Shown: positions 45,801-55,049, counted from the stretch's first letter. The stretch is 64,000 bases of DNA from Vibrio penaeicida (GCF_019977755.1 NZ_AP025144.1:2852001-2916000), one strand, 5' to 3'. Program-made: numbers and translations. The notes: generated from the sequence alone by a model not told the origin.

Positions 45801-48233
45801 CTTGTTAGATGGAAGCCAAGCGTATTTCTCGTCTGGTGATATTGTTACGCTGTTAAGATAGTTGGCAATTCCGCGGCTACGGTCGGGTCCATCAATCGTC
45901 GAGGTATCTTTGTTTAACGAGATGTTCTGAACCAAAGTCATCGAATTGACATCAATTTCGGCGACGTCAGCCTTCTCTTGAAGAGATATAAATCGAGTAA
46001 CCAGAGCCTTATTTGAATCAGACGTTATCGCAATGCCACGAGCCGAGTGACCGATATCAATTCGACCAATAACATTTCGAGTATTCGGATCAATTTTAAT
46101 GAGCTCCCCTAAGCCATAGAGAGAAACTAACGCACTCGTCCCATCCGGCGTAAACGCTATTCCATTAGGGCGAGCACCGCGGTTCAATCTTATGATGTCT
46201 ACGACGGAGCCATTAGAAGCCGACAAAACATGAATCGTGTCGCTCTTTTCACTTACGACCCATATATTGCCATTTGGCGCAGTAGCGAGCGATTTTGGCC
46301 CTTGCATTACCGCTCTTTCCCAGAGTTTTTGAAAAGGCGCAACAGCCGAAACCGCGGATACGGTATCGTTATCAGGATTCACGACGAAAACCCGATTTGC
46401 AGACCCCACAATGGTCGATGAATGACTCGGGGGATTTGCTGATATGGGGTAATGAACCGTTAAACTTTCACTTTCGCTCGAAGTAAAACCACTTTCCCGC
46501 ACAGTGACAATTGGAGACCAATGCCCGGCTTTATCATACTGATGAGAAATTGTGTTGCTTGAACTGAATGGAGTCGGAGGGGTTCCGTCGCCCAAATTCC
46601 ACGAATATTCTAGGGTGCCTCCAAAAATCGGACTGGCATTGGCAGTCGCATTTACGTAACTACCTACTTCGACAGTATTAGGAAAAGAAACAGACACATT
46701 GTGCGATGCCACATTACCTGTGGAGAAACTATAGCGAACTTCAGGCATAGCATTGCCAGTAAAGTCTTTAATGCCATTTACAACGACTTGATAGATTTGA
46801 TTCCCTCCCAGCGGTGCGCTTGGCGAAAAATGCACAAAACCCAAATTGACGCTGTACGTGCCATCAATAGGTGTCACAGAGCCTGCCGGAATAACTTGAA
46901 AGGTTAAATCAGTCACAGAGTCCATCAAAACGCTGTCTGAAAGCGCTAGCCCAATACGAGTAGTGGGAGATACATTGGTGTCGTCGTGTGCTGGTAACGT
47001 TCTAATAATTTGAGGTGGCGTTAAATCCCTTCCCTCGCTGTGAGCCAAAAATCCGCTTCCGCTCCCGTGATCATTCCCTACCCACACCATGTTACCAAAA
47101 GGGAAAACTTGACCATGATCCGTGTCACTTCCGCTCGCATTTAAACTACCTTTACCTAAATCGACAAAATTCTGTTTGTCTGAAACATCAATGACAGCAA
47201 CATCTTCTTGGTTCCCAAGAAACAATTTATTGTCTTGCCCGTTACAATACAGATTAACGTATTCACCTTCATGTTCATTAACCAAGGCCATTGGCGTAGT
47301 CGTGGTATCGTACGTCACTAAATTATTCGCGGAAGATCGAGGTCCAAAATTCGCGTATTTTCCATCCCAACAACTGATGTAGAAGTTATAAGGAAGATTG
47401 TTCACGACCTTTTTTAATTCTGGGTTAAGTGGATCATCAATATTAAGAATTGAAAAACCACCTCGGTCTTCACGGCTCGCCAAATGCAGTTCATTACCTA
47501 ACGCCAATACAGAGCCAACAACAAAACCACCCAGTTCCGAACGCGGGATGGTTTTTACCAACGTTGGATTATCGACATCCGTTGTATCCACAATGGAGAT
47601 ACCCGAAGTACCTCGAGCGACATAAAGGTAAGGAGCCTGCCAGAAAACATTCCAAGGTATATTGCTGTATCCGCCTAATATGATATCTGGGAATGTTAAC
47701 TTCGAGCGCCGCACAGGATTATTTACATCTGACCAATCCCAGATTTCAATGCTACGGGAATTGTGAGTGACGATAAGGTGGCCTTCAGACAAACCTAAAG
47801 AATGAGCCTCTGTAAAATCTCGAGTTCGAATCGCGTCACCTGTGCGATGAATATTTGTACCATCAGGCTCGTAAACTTGTTTAACCTTCACGGGATTTAT
47901 TGGGTCAGAAACATCAAGGGCAATCCACCCTCCTGGATTTTGACCATGATCTGGCGCAAATACGCCAACCGCATATCCATTGACCATCGTTAACATATTG
48001 AGCCCATAATGAGCCCGACCAGGATAATCAGGTGGGATAAACCCCGTCGTATCATCAATTAACGGCGATACATGTGTATAGACATCATTAGATGAAAAAT
48101 TTGGATTGCCTAAACCCGGTCCATTAGCCTGGACCGGGTTTAAGATAAAAAAGGATGACAAAGCTGCGACTGCACCTTTTTGAACGTGCTTTGTAGCTAT
48201 AAGTAAACGCTTTAAATGTCCCTGTGTTTTCAT
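42810..48233 (-). CDS. Exported multidomain protein: beta-propellers, PKD, two c-type heme sites, four NPCBM domains
   Basis: 1807 aa from the ATG at 48233 (AAGGA seven bases upstream). Domains in order: signal peptide ending around PVQA; an LVIVD-type propeller (about 50-395, YVARGTSGISIVDTTDVDNP); a Big_5-like Ig domain (400-500, TPPQIIRTLPAHDDTNVSPT); a PKD domain (510-590, YSWNLGDGTPPTPF); a YVTN-type propeller (610-945); and a di-heme cytochrome/peroxidase-like part with CASCH near 982 and CGTCH near 1112. Four NPCBM repeats of about 148 aa each run from 1211 to the end (NGWGPxExDxxVG ... GxGxHAxS ... FDHTNWADVK). NPCBM modules bind carbohydrate. It should be a periplasmic or cell-surface redox protein attached to a polysaccharide. 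No partner genes are adjacent. Confidence 0.8.
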   Translation of the reverse strand: MKTQGHLKRLLIATKHVQKGAVAALSSFFILNPVQANGPGLGNPNFSSNDVYTHVSPLIDDTTGFIPPDYPGRAHYGLNMLTMVNGYAVGVFAPDHGQNPGGWIALDVSDPINPVKVKQVYEPDGTNIHRTGDAIRTRDFTEAHSLGLSEGHLIVTHNSRSIEIWDWSDVNNPVRRSKLTFPDIILGGYSNIPWNVFWQAPYLYVARGTSGISIVDTTDVDNPTLVKTIPRSELGGFVVGSVLALGNELHLASREDRGGFSILNIDDPLNPELKKVVNNLPYNFYISCWDGKYANFGPRSSANNLVTYDTTTTPMALVNEHEGEYVNLYCNGQDNKLFLGNQEDVAVIDVSDKQNFVDLGKGSLNASGSDTDHGQVFPFGNMVWVGNDHGSGSGFLAHSEGRDLTPPQIIRTLPAHDDTNVSPTTRIGLALSDSVLMDSVTDLTFQVIPAGSVTPIDGTYSVNLGFVHFSPSAPLGGNQIYQVVVNGIKDFTGNAMPEVRYSFSTGNVASHNVSVSFPNTVEVGSYVNATANASPIFGGTLEYSWNLGDGTPPTPFSSSNTISHQYDKAGHWSPIVTVRESGFTSSESESLTVHYPISANPPSHSSTIVGSANRVFVVNPDNDTVSAVSAVAPFQKLWERAVMQGPKSLATAPNGNIWVVSEKSDTIHVLSASNGSVVDIIRLNRGARPNGIAFTPDGTSALVSLYGLGELIKIDPNTRNVIGRIDIGHSARGIAITSDSNKALVTRFISLQEKADVAEIDVNSMTLVQNISLNKDTSTIDGPDRSRGIANYLNSVTISPDEKYAWLPSNKANVDRGTFKESDPNKGLTFETTVRAIVSQIDMATLNEVPARQLDIDNNAQPKAAVFSPLGDYSYVAMEGRSNIEVLDAYTGDVVSQLGGYGLAPNGLVRVGNYLFVHNFLSRSVSVWDVNALETIQGDARHIAEVDVVATEKLSPRTLAGKQLFHDAANPRMNKDGYLSCASCHADGGSDGRNWDFTDRGEGVRNTIPLTGRAGMNHGNVHWTANFDEIQDFENDIRFAFEGRGFIPDALFEDVKNPLGLAKSGISTDLDNLAIYVSSLTTFNKSPYRNADGTLTASAQTGRSLFVSKSCGTCHFGSNFTDNKRHDVGTIDASSGTGIGTSLNGVGFDTPTLLGLVDSAPYFHNGKAESLGDVLQSTGVHYIGNQTERNHLISYLLELEYEGLTVVPSSSEDFEYGSDLPIKSSSNGWGPIEIDQSVGGQGSNDGGTLSIGGVSFDKGFGTHANSEIVLDISGKPYDQFSSFIGIDGGAGSSGSAIFEVWVDGDLKYRSTVLRGGDPIEFVVVPLSVTAEEIKLIATDAGDGIGFDHTNWADVKLRLNTPSYVFASDLNEESATNGWGPLEKDMSVGWTELGDGDVLSVGGTRYARGLGAHANSSIVYDISEYDFEEFSAVIGIDDKAGNRGSVVYKVFVDGVLSYESGVVRGSDDGIRISVPLYDLNNEVRLEATDAGDGNGYDHANWADAKFRVRQVRHVYAGDLQATESINGWGPVEKDMNVGQQALGDGQPMYIDGEYFAKGLGAHANSRITYDLTSQPFSAFSATVGVDDGTGNAGSVVFKVLVDGNVRFDSGLVRGSDESLEVFVPIGDQDTNIELIVEDGGDGNGYDWADWGNAKFVLSDRTYSYASDLAEVSSTNGWGPIEKDMNVGQQAQGDGQPISVGGVQYPKGLGLHADSEVVYSLTGTNFDRFSAVVGVDDGTGTGGSVIFQVFVDDELRYQSAILTGGSVPENVDIPISPESSVIRLVSGSGGDGIGYDWADWADAKFRHAQ
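42813..44600. repeat. Array of four NPCBM-domain repeats within the heme protein gene
   Basis: Four consecutive units of about 445-455 bp (approximate borders 42813-43250, 43251-43695, 43696-44146, 44147-44600). Copies 2-4 are closest to each other (NGWGP(L/V/I)EKDM(S/N)VG in each). They diverge at DNA level, so they are old duplications rather than recent expansion. Confidence 0.85.
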
Positions 48234-48433
48234 GACTGCGTCCTTGTGTCTAAAACTAAAATACACATATATTTAATTGAACACTCCAACCAAGTGTTTC
48301 GAATCTATGTGCGACATTTACCCAGCCAAGACGTCTTAAATTTGGTGAATTGAAACTTTTAGGGACACGTGTTCTTACAATAGTTTTTTACTATTTTCGT
48401 AAATACAACCAGTTAAAGTGCCCCTTCGAAATT

Positions 48434-49423
48434 TCAACTCAATGCATTCAATTGTGACAACATGGTATTTGCATCTTCCTTATCAATATTCAGCGATCCT
48501 GCCTTCGCATTTTGCTCGGCATGCCCAACCGATCGCGCGCCACACAACACAAAATCAATTCCCGATACCTGACTAGTAGCAGCGACAATAAGCTGTGCCA
48601 TGGTGCAACTGTACTTATCTAGCAACGGTTTCCATGCTTCCATTTGCTGTAACACTTGCGCGCGCTTTTCCTTGACGAACCAAGGGTTCCAAGCGTCTAC
48701 ATTGCGAATATCATTGGCATCAAATTGGGTGTCCATCGTCACTTTTCCAGAAAGCAATCCTTGCTCCATCGCCTGATACGCCATTATGGAGACTCCCAAG
48801 CGCTGGTTTTGGTTTACGGTAGCTCTCGCTTCTTTCTCCCAAAGCATGCTGTAGCGAATCTGATTCGTATCAATATGATTGCCTTCGCAATACGCCAATG
48901 TTTCTTCTTCGGATAGATTACTCACCCCAATTGCCCGTATTTTTCCTTCTCTCTTTAACTCAATCAGGCATTCAAGTGTCTCTGAAATTGGCGTGTGATG
49001 AGGTGATAGAGACGGCCAATGCACTTGATAAAGGTCGATGTAATCGATTTGCAAACGCTTTAAGCTTTCTTCTACTTCGAGACGAATACTCTGTGGCGAC
49101 AAGTTACGCCTTAGTGTTTGCCCATCGGTAGAAAAGTGCTCGGTTCCTTCCCAATCCCATACCAAACCACATTTTGTTGCCACGACAACGTCATCTCGAC
49201 GCTTTCTAATGGCTTTTCCAATAATCCTTTCTGACTCACCAAATCCATAACCTGGAGCCGTGTCAATAAAGTTGATCCCTGAAGACAACGCAGCATGAAT
49301 CGTATTAATCAGCTCCTTTTCATCCGCTTCTTTCCCCCATATAGAACCGCCACCAATCCCCCAGGTACCAAGGACAACCGCGGAAGCAGAGATGTCTGAA
49401 CGACCAATTTTCCTGTACTGCAT
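48434..49423 (-). CDS. Aldo/keto reductase
   Basis: 329-aa TIM-barrel NAD(P)H oxidoreductase. The catalytic Asp and Tyr are in NFIDTAPGYGFGESE near residue 48, the Lys in VVATKCGLVW near 79, and the His in DLYQVHWPS near 122. The ATG at 49423 has AAGGAG six bases upstream. It is the last gene of the minus-strand unit with the ABC transporter (10 bp after the permease stop), so it likely reduces or oxidises an aldehyde or ketose intermediate of the imported compound. The exact substrate cannot be inferred. Confidence 0.88.
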   Translation of the reverse strand: MQYRKIGRSDISASAVVLGTWGIGGGSIWGKEADEKELINTIHAALSSGINFIDTAPGYGFGESERIIGKAIRKRRDDVVVATKCGLVWDWEGTEHFSTDGQTLRRNLSPQSIRLEVEESLKRLQIDYIDLYQVHWPSLSPHHTPISETLECLIELKREGKIRAIGVSNLSEEETLAYCEGNHIDTNQIRYSMLWEKEARATVNQNQRLGVSIMAYQAMEQGLLSGKVTMDTQFDANDIRNVDAWNPWFVKEKRAQVLQQMEAWKPLLDKYSCTMAQLIVAATSQVSGIDFVLCGARSVGHAEQNAKAGSLNIDKEDANTMLSQLNALS

Positions 49424-49433
49424 CACGGGCTCC

Positions 49434-50441
49434 TTATTTTTTAGATTGAATGACGTGGTCAATCGCAATCGCTGATAATAAAATCAATCCTCTAATCAGC
49501 TCCTGCCAGTACACGGGAACGTTGAGCAAAATAAGAGACGAAGACACAATAGAAAGAAGCGCGATACCCAAAATAGCGCCAAAAATCGTTCCTGCACCAC
49601 CGTTCAAACTTGCCCCACCTATAACAGCGGCAGCGATAACGTTTAATTCAAGCCCCACACCGAATGTTGGCGTCGCGCCACCAAATTTAGACATAAAGAT
49701 AATGCCCGCAAGACCTGCCATTGAGGAGCACAATACGGTCGTCCAAAATTTGATTCGGTCAGTTCGAATACCAGAATACAATGCTGCTTTTTCATTACTT
49801 CCGGTGTAATAAACACGTCGGAACATCAATAGGTTTCTAAGCATGTAGTCGGATAAAAATATAACCGCGATGAATATGATCACCGAAAATGGCAAACCAA
49901 ACACATCTCCTTGACCAATAAACTTGAACTCTGGCGGTAGGCTATACAGCGACAAAGGGGACCCTTCAGTGATAACAAAGCACAACCCTCGTGCTATCCC
50001 CAAAAAGGCGAGAGTCGTCATAAAGTGGCTCAATCCTACCTTTGTCACACAAACACCCATAATGCTCCCGATGCCAGCACAGGCTGCAATCGCAACCAAA
50101 CTCGCAACCCATGGGTCCATGCCTAAGAGGAAAAGCTTACCGGCTATCACCATAGATAAGCACATCACGGCACCGACAGATAAGTCGAACCCGCCAACGA
50201 TAAGCAGTATGGTCATTCCGACAACGACCAAGCCTTCCGTTGAAAAAGAAAGAAGCATGGCACGCATGTTCGCCCATGTGAGGAAGTAAGGAGAAGCAAA
50301 ACTCATCACCACGAATAGAATAACGATAATGGCAACCAGTGCTGCTTCACGCGCCCCAGCAAACCTTGAGATCAGTGGAAGTAATCCTTTATGTTCTACT
50401 TTCTCAGTCATTCCTGAGTTATTTACAAATTCCGTTTTCAT
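49434..50441 (-). CDS. Ribose-type ABC transporter permease
   Basis: 335-aa inner-membrane permease of the RbsC/BPD_transp_2 family with about eight to ten TM helices. The conserved stretches include MTILLIVGGFDLSVGAVMCL near residue 80 and NVIAAAVIGGASLNGGAGT near 250. The ATG at 50441 is preceded by AGGA; a TTG at 50459 is less likely. It has a single permease type and probably forms a homodimer with the fused ATPase encoded upstream. Confidence 0.92.
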   Translation of the reverse strand: MKTEFVNNSGMTEKVEHKGLLPLISRFAGAREAALVAIIVILFVVMSFASPYFLTWANMRAMLLSFSTEGLVVVGMTILLIVGGFDLSVGAVMCLSMVIAGKLFLLGMDPWVASLVAIAACAGIGSIMGVCVTKVGLSHFMTTLAFLGIARGLCFVITEGSPLSLYSLPPEFKFIGQGDVFGLPFSVIIFIAVIFLSDYMLRNLLMFRRVYYTGSNEKAALYSGIRTDRIKFWTTVLCSSMAGLAGIIFMSKFGGATPTFGVGLELNVIAAAVIGGASLNGGAGTIFGAILGIALLSIVSSSLILLNVPVYWQELIRGLILLSAIAIDHVIQSKK

Positions 50442-50493
50442 ATTTTTATCCTGATTCAATCCTTGCGGTTAAAGCCGTCAAATTTTAATACCA

Positions 50494-52020
50494 TCATCCG
50501 ACTTTCACCTCACTTTCAATATTTAATCCAGATGCCAACCGAATGATATTTTCTTCTGTAACGTCGTCACTATTTAATTCACCCGATATACAATTCTCAT
50601 ACATAACTATGACTCGGTCACTCACTCCGATTATTTCTGGCAATTCAGAAGAAATAATAATAATACCGACGCCTTGATTGGCTAGTTTTCGAAGTAATGC
50701 GTGAATTTCATGTTTTGCGCCAACATCAATTCCTCTTGTTGGCTCATCCATAATAATTATTTTCGGTTCTATTGCTAACATTCGAGCAATGGCAATTTTT
50801 TGCTGGTTGCCACCGCTGAGTTCTCTTGTCAGCTGCTCAATATCTCTATATTTTACGGTAAGTACTTTTGATAGTAATTCAGCTTGTTTTATTTCTTTTT
50901 GTTTATCTATTCTTCCGAAACTCTTTCTTAAATTATTGAGCCCCAAAACAGAGATATTTTCTCGAATAGACATATCGAGAAACACACCTTCTTGCTTACG
51001 GTCTTCAGACAAATAAACTACTTTGTTATTCAAGCTGTCATCATAAGATTTAAACTGAGTCTTTTTCCCTTCCAATGTTATATTCGCTGACTGTTTAGGG
51101 CGCAAGCCACATAAGGTTTGTATAAGCTCACTGCGCCCCGAACCAATCAGCCCTGCCACTCCTAATATTTCACCTTCATAAAGCTGAAAGCTAACATTAT
51201 TGAACCGCTCTTTATCACAAAGGTTTTCTACCGACAGAATGGGTGTGTCATTTGATTTGATTTCATTACTTTTAGGTGGGTAGAGATCATTTATTTTCCT
51301 TCCTACCATATTATTTACGATATCTTCTGGTGAGGTATTTTTAATTTCCTTAGTACAAATGTATTCTCCATCTCTTAATACAGTCACTCGATCACAAAAA
51401 TCGAATACTTCAGCCATTCTATGACTAATGTAGATAATACTTACACCACGATTTTTTAAATCCAGAATAATATTAGATAGTGCTTCCGATTCTTTTTCAG
51501 TCAGTGCTGCGGTAGGCTCATCTAAAATTAAAACATCACACTCTTCTGTGAGTGCTTTAGCGATTTCAATGATTTGTTGTGTCGATATACCCAGATCTTT
51601 TACTTTAATGTCGGGTTGAATGGGCATCAATTGTGATAAGATATCGAGCGTTTTTTTATTTATTTCTGAATAATTAATTCGCCACTTTTCACCTTTTTCA
51701 GCACCACACATGAATACATTCTCAGCCACCGTGACGTCAGGGCAGAGTGCAATTTCTTGATGAACGAAATTCACGCCTAACGCTTTGGCTTTTCGTGGGC
51801 TATCAATATGAACGCTTTTGTTTTTTACTAGAATGGTCCCACTATCAGGTTGATAGATGCCATTGATCACTTTCATTAACGTGGACTTGCCAGCGCCATT
51901 CTCACCGCACAACGCATGAACTTCGCCCTTAGCTAACGAAAAGTTAACGTTTGATAAAGCTACGGTTGGTCCGAATCTCTTGGTGATATTTTTCAATTCT
52001 AGGACTTCATTTCCATCCAC
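50494..52020 (-). CDS. Ribose-type ABC transporter ATP-binding protein (two fused domains)
   Basis: 508 aa, RbsA/MglA-like, with two nucleotide-binding domains. The first has Walker A GENGAGKST near residue 36 and Walker B VLILDEPTA near 160. The second has a degenerate Walker A (GLIGSGRSE, near 290), signature ELSGGNQQK and Walker B IIIMDEPTRG. I set the start at GTG 52020 because GGAGAG lies seven bases upstream and this gives the usual length. The longer frame to 52182 overlaps the binding-protein gene. The substrate class is sugars or polyols. Confidence 0.92.
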   Translation of the reverse strand: MDGNEVLELKNITKRFGPTVALSNVNFSLAKGEVHALCGENGAGKSTLMKVINGIYQPDSGTILVKNKSVHIDSPRKAKALGVNFVHQEIALCPDVTVAENVFMCGAEKGEKWRINYSEINKKTLDILSQLMPIQPDIKVKDLGISTQQIIEIAKALTEECDVLILDEPTAALTEKESEALSNIILDLKNRGVSIIYISHRMAEVFDFCDRVTVLRDGEYICTKEIKNTSPEDIVNNMVGRKINDLYPPKSNEIKSNDTPILSVENLCDKERFNNVSFQLYEGEILGVAGLIGSGRSELIQTLCGLRPKQSANITLEGKKTQFKSYDDSLNNKVVYLSEDRKQEGVFLDMSIRENISVLGLNNLRKSFGRIDKQKEIKQAELLSKVLTVKYRDIEQLTRELSGGNQQKIAIARMLAIEPKIIIMDEPTRGIDVGAKHEIHALLRKLANQGVGIIIISSELPEIIGVSDRVIVMYENCISGELNSDDVTEENIIRLASGLNIESEVKVG

Positions 52021-52088
52021 AACAACTCTCCTACAGCAAACAGATAGATCTTCGTCTTTATTATTGTCGTAAGCCAAAGGTTGGAATA

Positions 52089-52107
52089 AGGGAGCACGCC
52101 GCTCCGC
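52089..52107 (-). promoter_or_regulatory. Intercistronic hairpin between binding-protein and ATPase genes
   Basis: GGAGC-ACGCC-GCTCC (52091-52105) in the 113-bp gap, flanked by AAGGG and CCCCTTT. Such hairpins often protect the upstream binding-protein mRNA and give it a higher level than the ATPase and permease. It has no proper U tract, so it is unlikely to be a full terminator. Confidence 0.4.
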
Positions 52108-52133
52108 CCCCTTTCCTCTTAAGCTGACGCGAG

Positions 52134-53195
52134 CTAGTCTCTTACACCCTTGGACTCTCTTCGCTTCATGTACGTATCCCAATAAAAATGTTCTGCATTT
52201 TCTTTTGTTACAATAGAGAATCCATTGTCGACATAAGGCACTTGCATTGGGTTGATGCCTTTGGCTACATGGTCATTCATCGGATCGATGAGCTCAGAGT
52301 GTTTCGCTAAGAAGAGCAATGTCATTCCCATAAACCCTTGAACCCCCTGGTTCGGGTTAAGAGCACCGAAGATTTCTTCGTTTTTGATCATGTCTAAAAC
52401 TTTTGCATTGATATCGCAATTAAAGACTCGAATGCCTTTTCCTAGCTCTTTTGCTGCTTGCGCTGCCCCCATTGCCGAATTCGCTTCTGGCATAAATACA
52501 GCACCAAGATTTGGGTGTGCTTGAGACATCGTTAGCAAGGCGTTGTAAGCTTTGGTTGGATCTTGATTACTTGCGGCGCGCGTAACGAGTTTCATGCCAG
52601 GCCACTTTTCTTCCATTCGACCAATAAATGCAGCTACACGTTTATCGTGATTATCTTGCCCAGGGTTTTCTAAAACGGCATACTCACCTTTTCCTCCCAT
52701 ATCTTCAGCAATCGCATCCGCTGCATAGATCCCTTCACGTTCATTATCTGAAGTAACATAAGCAGTACGTTCGCTATTTGGAGAGTCGGCACCAAAAGTT
52801 ACAACCGGAATGCCCATTTCTCTGGCTCGCTTAATAGGCTCAACGAAAGGGTCTGGATTAATCGGTGCGAGCAGAATCCCAGCTGGTTTGCGCGCAAGGA
52901 TTTGCTCAAAAGACGCGAGCTGTTTGTTTACATCATATTCTGGCGTCCCGGTGTAAACGGTTTTCACGCCCAGCTTTTTCCCTGCTTGTTTCATCATTTC
53001 ATATACGGGGAACCAATATTCAACCCCTGATACGAAAACATTCATGTAGTAAGTTTCTTCGGGATCACCTACAAAACCGTTGGCTTCTTTCTCTGCTGCA
53101 ACCGTCGAAAATGCGATACAAGCCGTAAGAACAGAGACTGCTGCTCTCTTTACCCCTCGCTTGAATAGACTTTCTTTTTCTCTTGTAAACCTCAT
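52134..53195 (-). CDS. Periplasmic sugar/polyol-binding protein of ABC importer
   Basis: 353 aa, type I periplasmic-binding fold of the RbsB cluster (Peripla_BP_4). The N-terminal signal peptide ends at about STVAA. Characteristic elements are FEQILARKPAGILLAPINPD, GIPVVTFGADSPNSERTAYV and the hinge region DNHDKRVAAFIGRM. It is the first gene of the minus-strand unit with the ATPase, permease and aldo/keto reductase. The ligand is not predictable from the visible residues; RbsB-cluster proteins also bind tetritols, pentitols and autoinducer-2. Confidence 0.9.
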   Translation of the reverse strand: MRFTREKESLFKRGVKRAAVSVLTACIAFSTVAAEKEANGFVGDPEETYYMNVFVSGVEYWFPVYEMMKQAGKKLGVKTVYTGTPEYDVNKQLASFEQILARKPAGILLAPINPDPFVEPIKRAREMGIPVVTFGADSPNSERTAYVTSDNEREGIYAADAIAEDMGGKGEYAVLENPGQDNHDKRVAAFIGRMEEKWPGMKLVTRAASNQDPTKAYNALLTMSQAHPNLGAVFMPEANSAMGAAQAAKELGKGIRVFNCDINAKVLDMIKNEEIFGALNPNQGVQGFMGMTLLFLAKHSELIDPMNDHVAKGINPMQVPYVDNGFSIVTKENAEHFYWDTYMKRRESKGVRD

Positions 53196-53622
53196 TTCAG
53201 TTCTCCTTGAACATCGTCTTCCTTGATTTAGCTATATGGAAGTGCACTAACTAAACACCAAACCACACAACCCAACATATAAACACCACAATAATTAGCA
53301 TAATGTCGTTTTACAAGTTCAAATCGCACAAGAAGTGAAAAAAGAATTACAAATCCAACATATCGATAACAAGTGAAATATATAGCCATAATAAATACAA
53401 ATAAATAGATTATAATTCTGGTAATAAATGAAAAACAGGTATAACACACCATACAATGCATTGATAACCGTCGCTAGACTAGTATTTAAAACTCAATAAA
53501 GCCAAAAGAACTTGAACACAAAACTACATAATGCTAAAAAATAAAACAGGGACTCTAGATGAGTTAGAGGTGCGGGTATACAACCCTCATATATGGACAT
53601 AAATGAAGTGGAGTAAAAAAGT
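53196..53622. promoter_or_regulatory. Divergent control region between the transporter operon and the FAD-oxidase gene
   Basis: 427 bp of AT-rich sequence without a credible gene. It contains ACTACATAATGCTAAAAAA (53523-53541), similar to a segment before the GlpD-like gene at 57160-57190, and TTAGCATAATGTC (53295-53307), which shares its ATAATGTC core with the segment at 56111-56118. It should hold both divergent promoters and regulator sites. Confidence 0.5.
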
Positions 53623-55017
53623 ATGGAGAAAACAATTGAAGAGGTTCTAAATGCTTTAGAAACGAATCAAATCGAAAAGATTGATTATGACGTTCTAAAC
53701 ACCAAGGATTTGGACCCTGAAGAACATTGGCCTAGGTACTTTAAACAAAAAAAACAACGTTCAAACATTTTGATTTTCAAGCCAGATAATTCCAATGATG
53801 TTTCTACTATTCTTAAACTCGCGAACAAACTTAAGATCCAAATTTCTGTTTTAGGGGGGCACTCTAACGTAGTTGGCAGTTTTGAAGGCGGTCCCGAAGT
53901 ATATCTATCAACGGAAAACCTTAATGCTATCGAATCCGTAGAGCGTTTAACTAACCAAATAACAGTCGGTGCTGGTGTCTACGGCGGTGATCTTCTCAAA
54001 ACGATGGAACAGTGGGGCTTTGAACTGGGTCAGTATCCTCAATCACTCTTTATATCAACGGTTGGAGGCTGGATTAATACTCGAGCAACAGGCTCATCGT
54101 CTACCTACTATGGTGGTATTGAGCATGCGGTTATCGGTCTCGAAGCGGTTCTTGCAACTGGCGAAATCATTACGGCTACTCCCAGTGCTAGAACACCCGG
54201 CGGGCTAGATTTAATTAAACTCCTTATTGGATCGGAAGGCAGTTTTGCTGTTATTACATCCGTGACTCTCGAAGTTCACAGAAAACTGCCGACTTCGTTT
54301 ACGTCAGTAGCCTTTAACGATTACCAAGACGCGATTGATGCACAACGTCAACTGGTACATGGTGGGTTCCCTGTGGGTTTACTTCGCGCATACAACATCG
54401 CGGAAACAAACCATATAACAGAGTCGATTTCTAAAGGGGTGCCGAAAGGCGATTTTGCTCTGCTAACCTTCTCCCTTATCGCACCGGAGGAATCTCTCTC
54501 AGCGCTCACCATCGAAGCAAGAAAAAAAGTAATTAATGTTGGGGGAACAATACTATCAGACGATATTTCAGACACTTGGTTTATTAACCGTTACCAGTGC
54601 GAAACGATGATGAAAGATCGTAATGTCGTCAACGGGAAGATGTTTGACACAGTCGAAGTGACATTGCCTTGGAATCACGCTGCAGATTGTGCACTAGCTT
54701 TAGAAGAAGCGTTTAACGATAAAGTAGATCAGTTTTATACACACTTCTCTCATGCCTATCAAACAGGCGCATGCATGTACGCACTTTTCTTTATTGAGGA
54801 AGGTAGCGACGCGAAAGCAATGGAAACTTGGCGCTACTGCCAAGATACTATGGCGGCGATTGTAAAAGAACATAATGGTACGTTGGCTCATCACCATGGG
54901 GTTGGCGCGGAACGTTCAGCTCATTATATACAAACGGATGTCGGCTTTATCCATAAACAAATTAAAGAAAAGTTGGACCCGAACAACATTCTGTTTTGCC
55001 GAATGCTTCTTGGTTAA
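53623..55017 (+). CDS. FAD-linked oxidase, AGPS/GlcD/YgcU-like
   Basis: 464-aa VAO/PCMH flavoprotein. The FAD-binding part is at about residues 45-225 (KIQISVLGGHSNVVGSFEGG; LGQYPQSLFISTVGGWINTR; GGLDLIKLLIGSEGSFAVIT), and a C-terminal FAD-oxidase domain ends in HHHGVGAERSAHYIQTDVG and LDPNNILFCRMLLG. The nearest families are alkyl-dihydroxyacetonephosphate synthase, glycolate/lactate oxidase GlcD and the uncharacterised E. coli YgcU, whose gene also lies near an FGGY kinase gene (ygcE). In this locus it could oxidise a hydroxy-acid or phosphorylated polyol fragment. Single gene with its own terminator. Confidence 0.8.
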   Translation: MEKTIEEVLNALETNQIEKIDYDVLNTKDLDPEEHWPRYFKQKKQRSNILIFKPDNSNDVSTILKLANKLKIQISVLGGHSNVVGSFEGGPEVYLSTENLNAIESVERLTNQITVGAGVYGGDLLKTMEQWGFELGQYPQSLFISTVGGWINTRATGSSSTYYGGIEHAVIGLEAVLATGEIITATPSARTPGGLDLIKLLIGSEGSFAVITSVTLEVHRKLPTSFTSVAFNDYQDAIDAQRQLVHGGFPVGLLRAYNIAETNHITESISKGVPKGDFALLTFSLIAPEESLSALTIEARKKVINVGGTILSDDISDTWFINRYQCETMMKDRNVVNGKMFDTVEVTLPWNHAADCALALEEAFNDKVDQFYTHFSHAYQTGACMYALFFIEEGSDAKAMETWRYCQDTMAAIVKEHNGTLAHHHGVGAERSAHYIQTDVGFIHKQIKEKLDPNNILFCRMLLG

Positions 55018-55049
55018 GAAGCGCTAACCGAAAAAACGCTCATCACATT

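Noticed and set aside
46230..47625. Several plus-strand frames of 60-90 codons opposite the heme/NPCBM gene
   Set aside because: Shadow frames without Shine-Dalgarno sequences or recognisable domains, inside a clearly coding region.
48280..48298. AACACT / AGTGTT inverted repeat upstream of the heme/NPCBM gene
   Set aside because: Only 6-bp arms in an AT-rich region; too short to call an operator without comparison.
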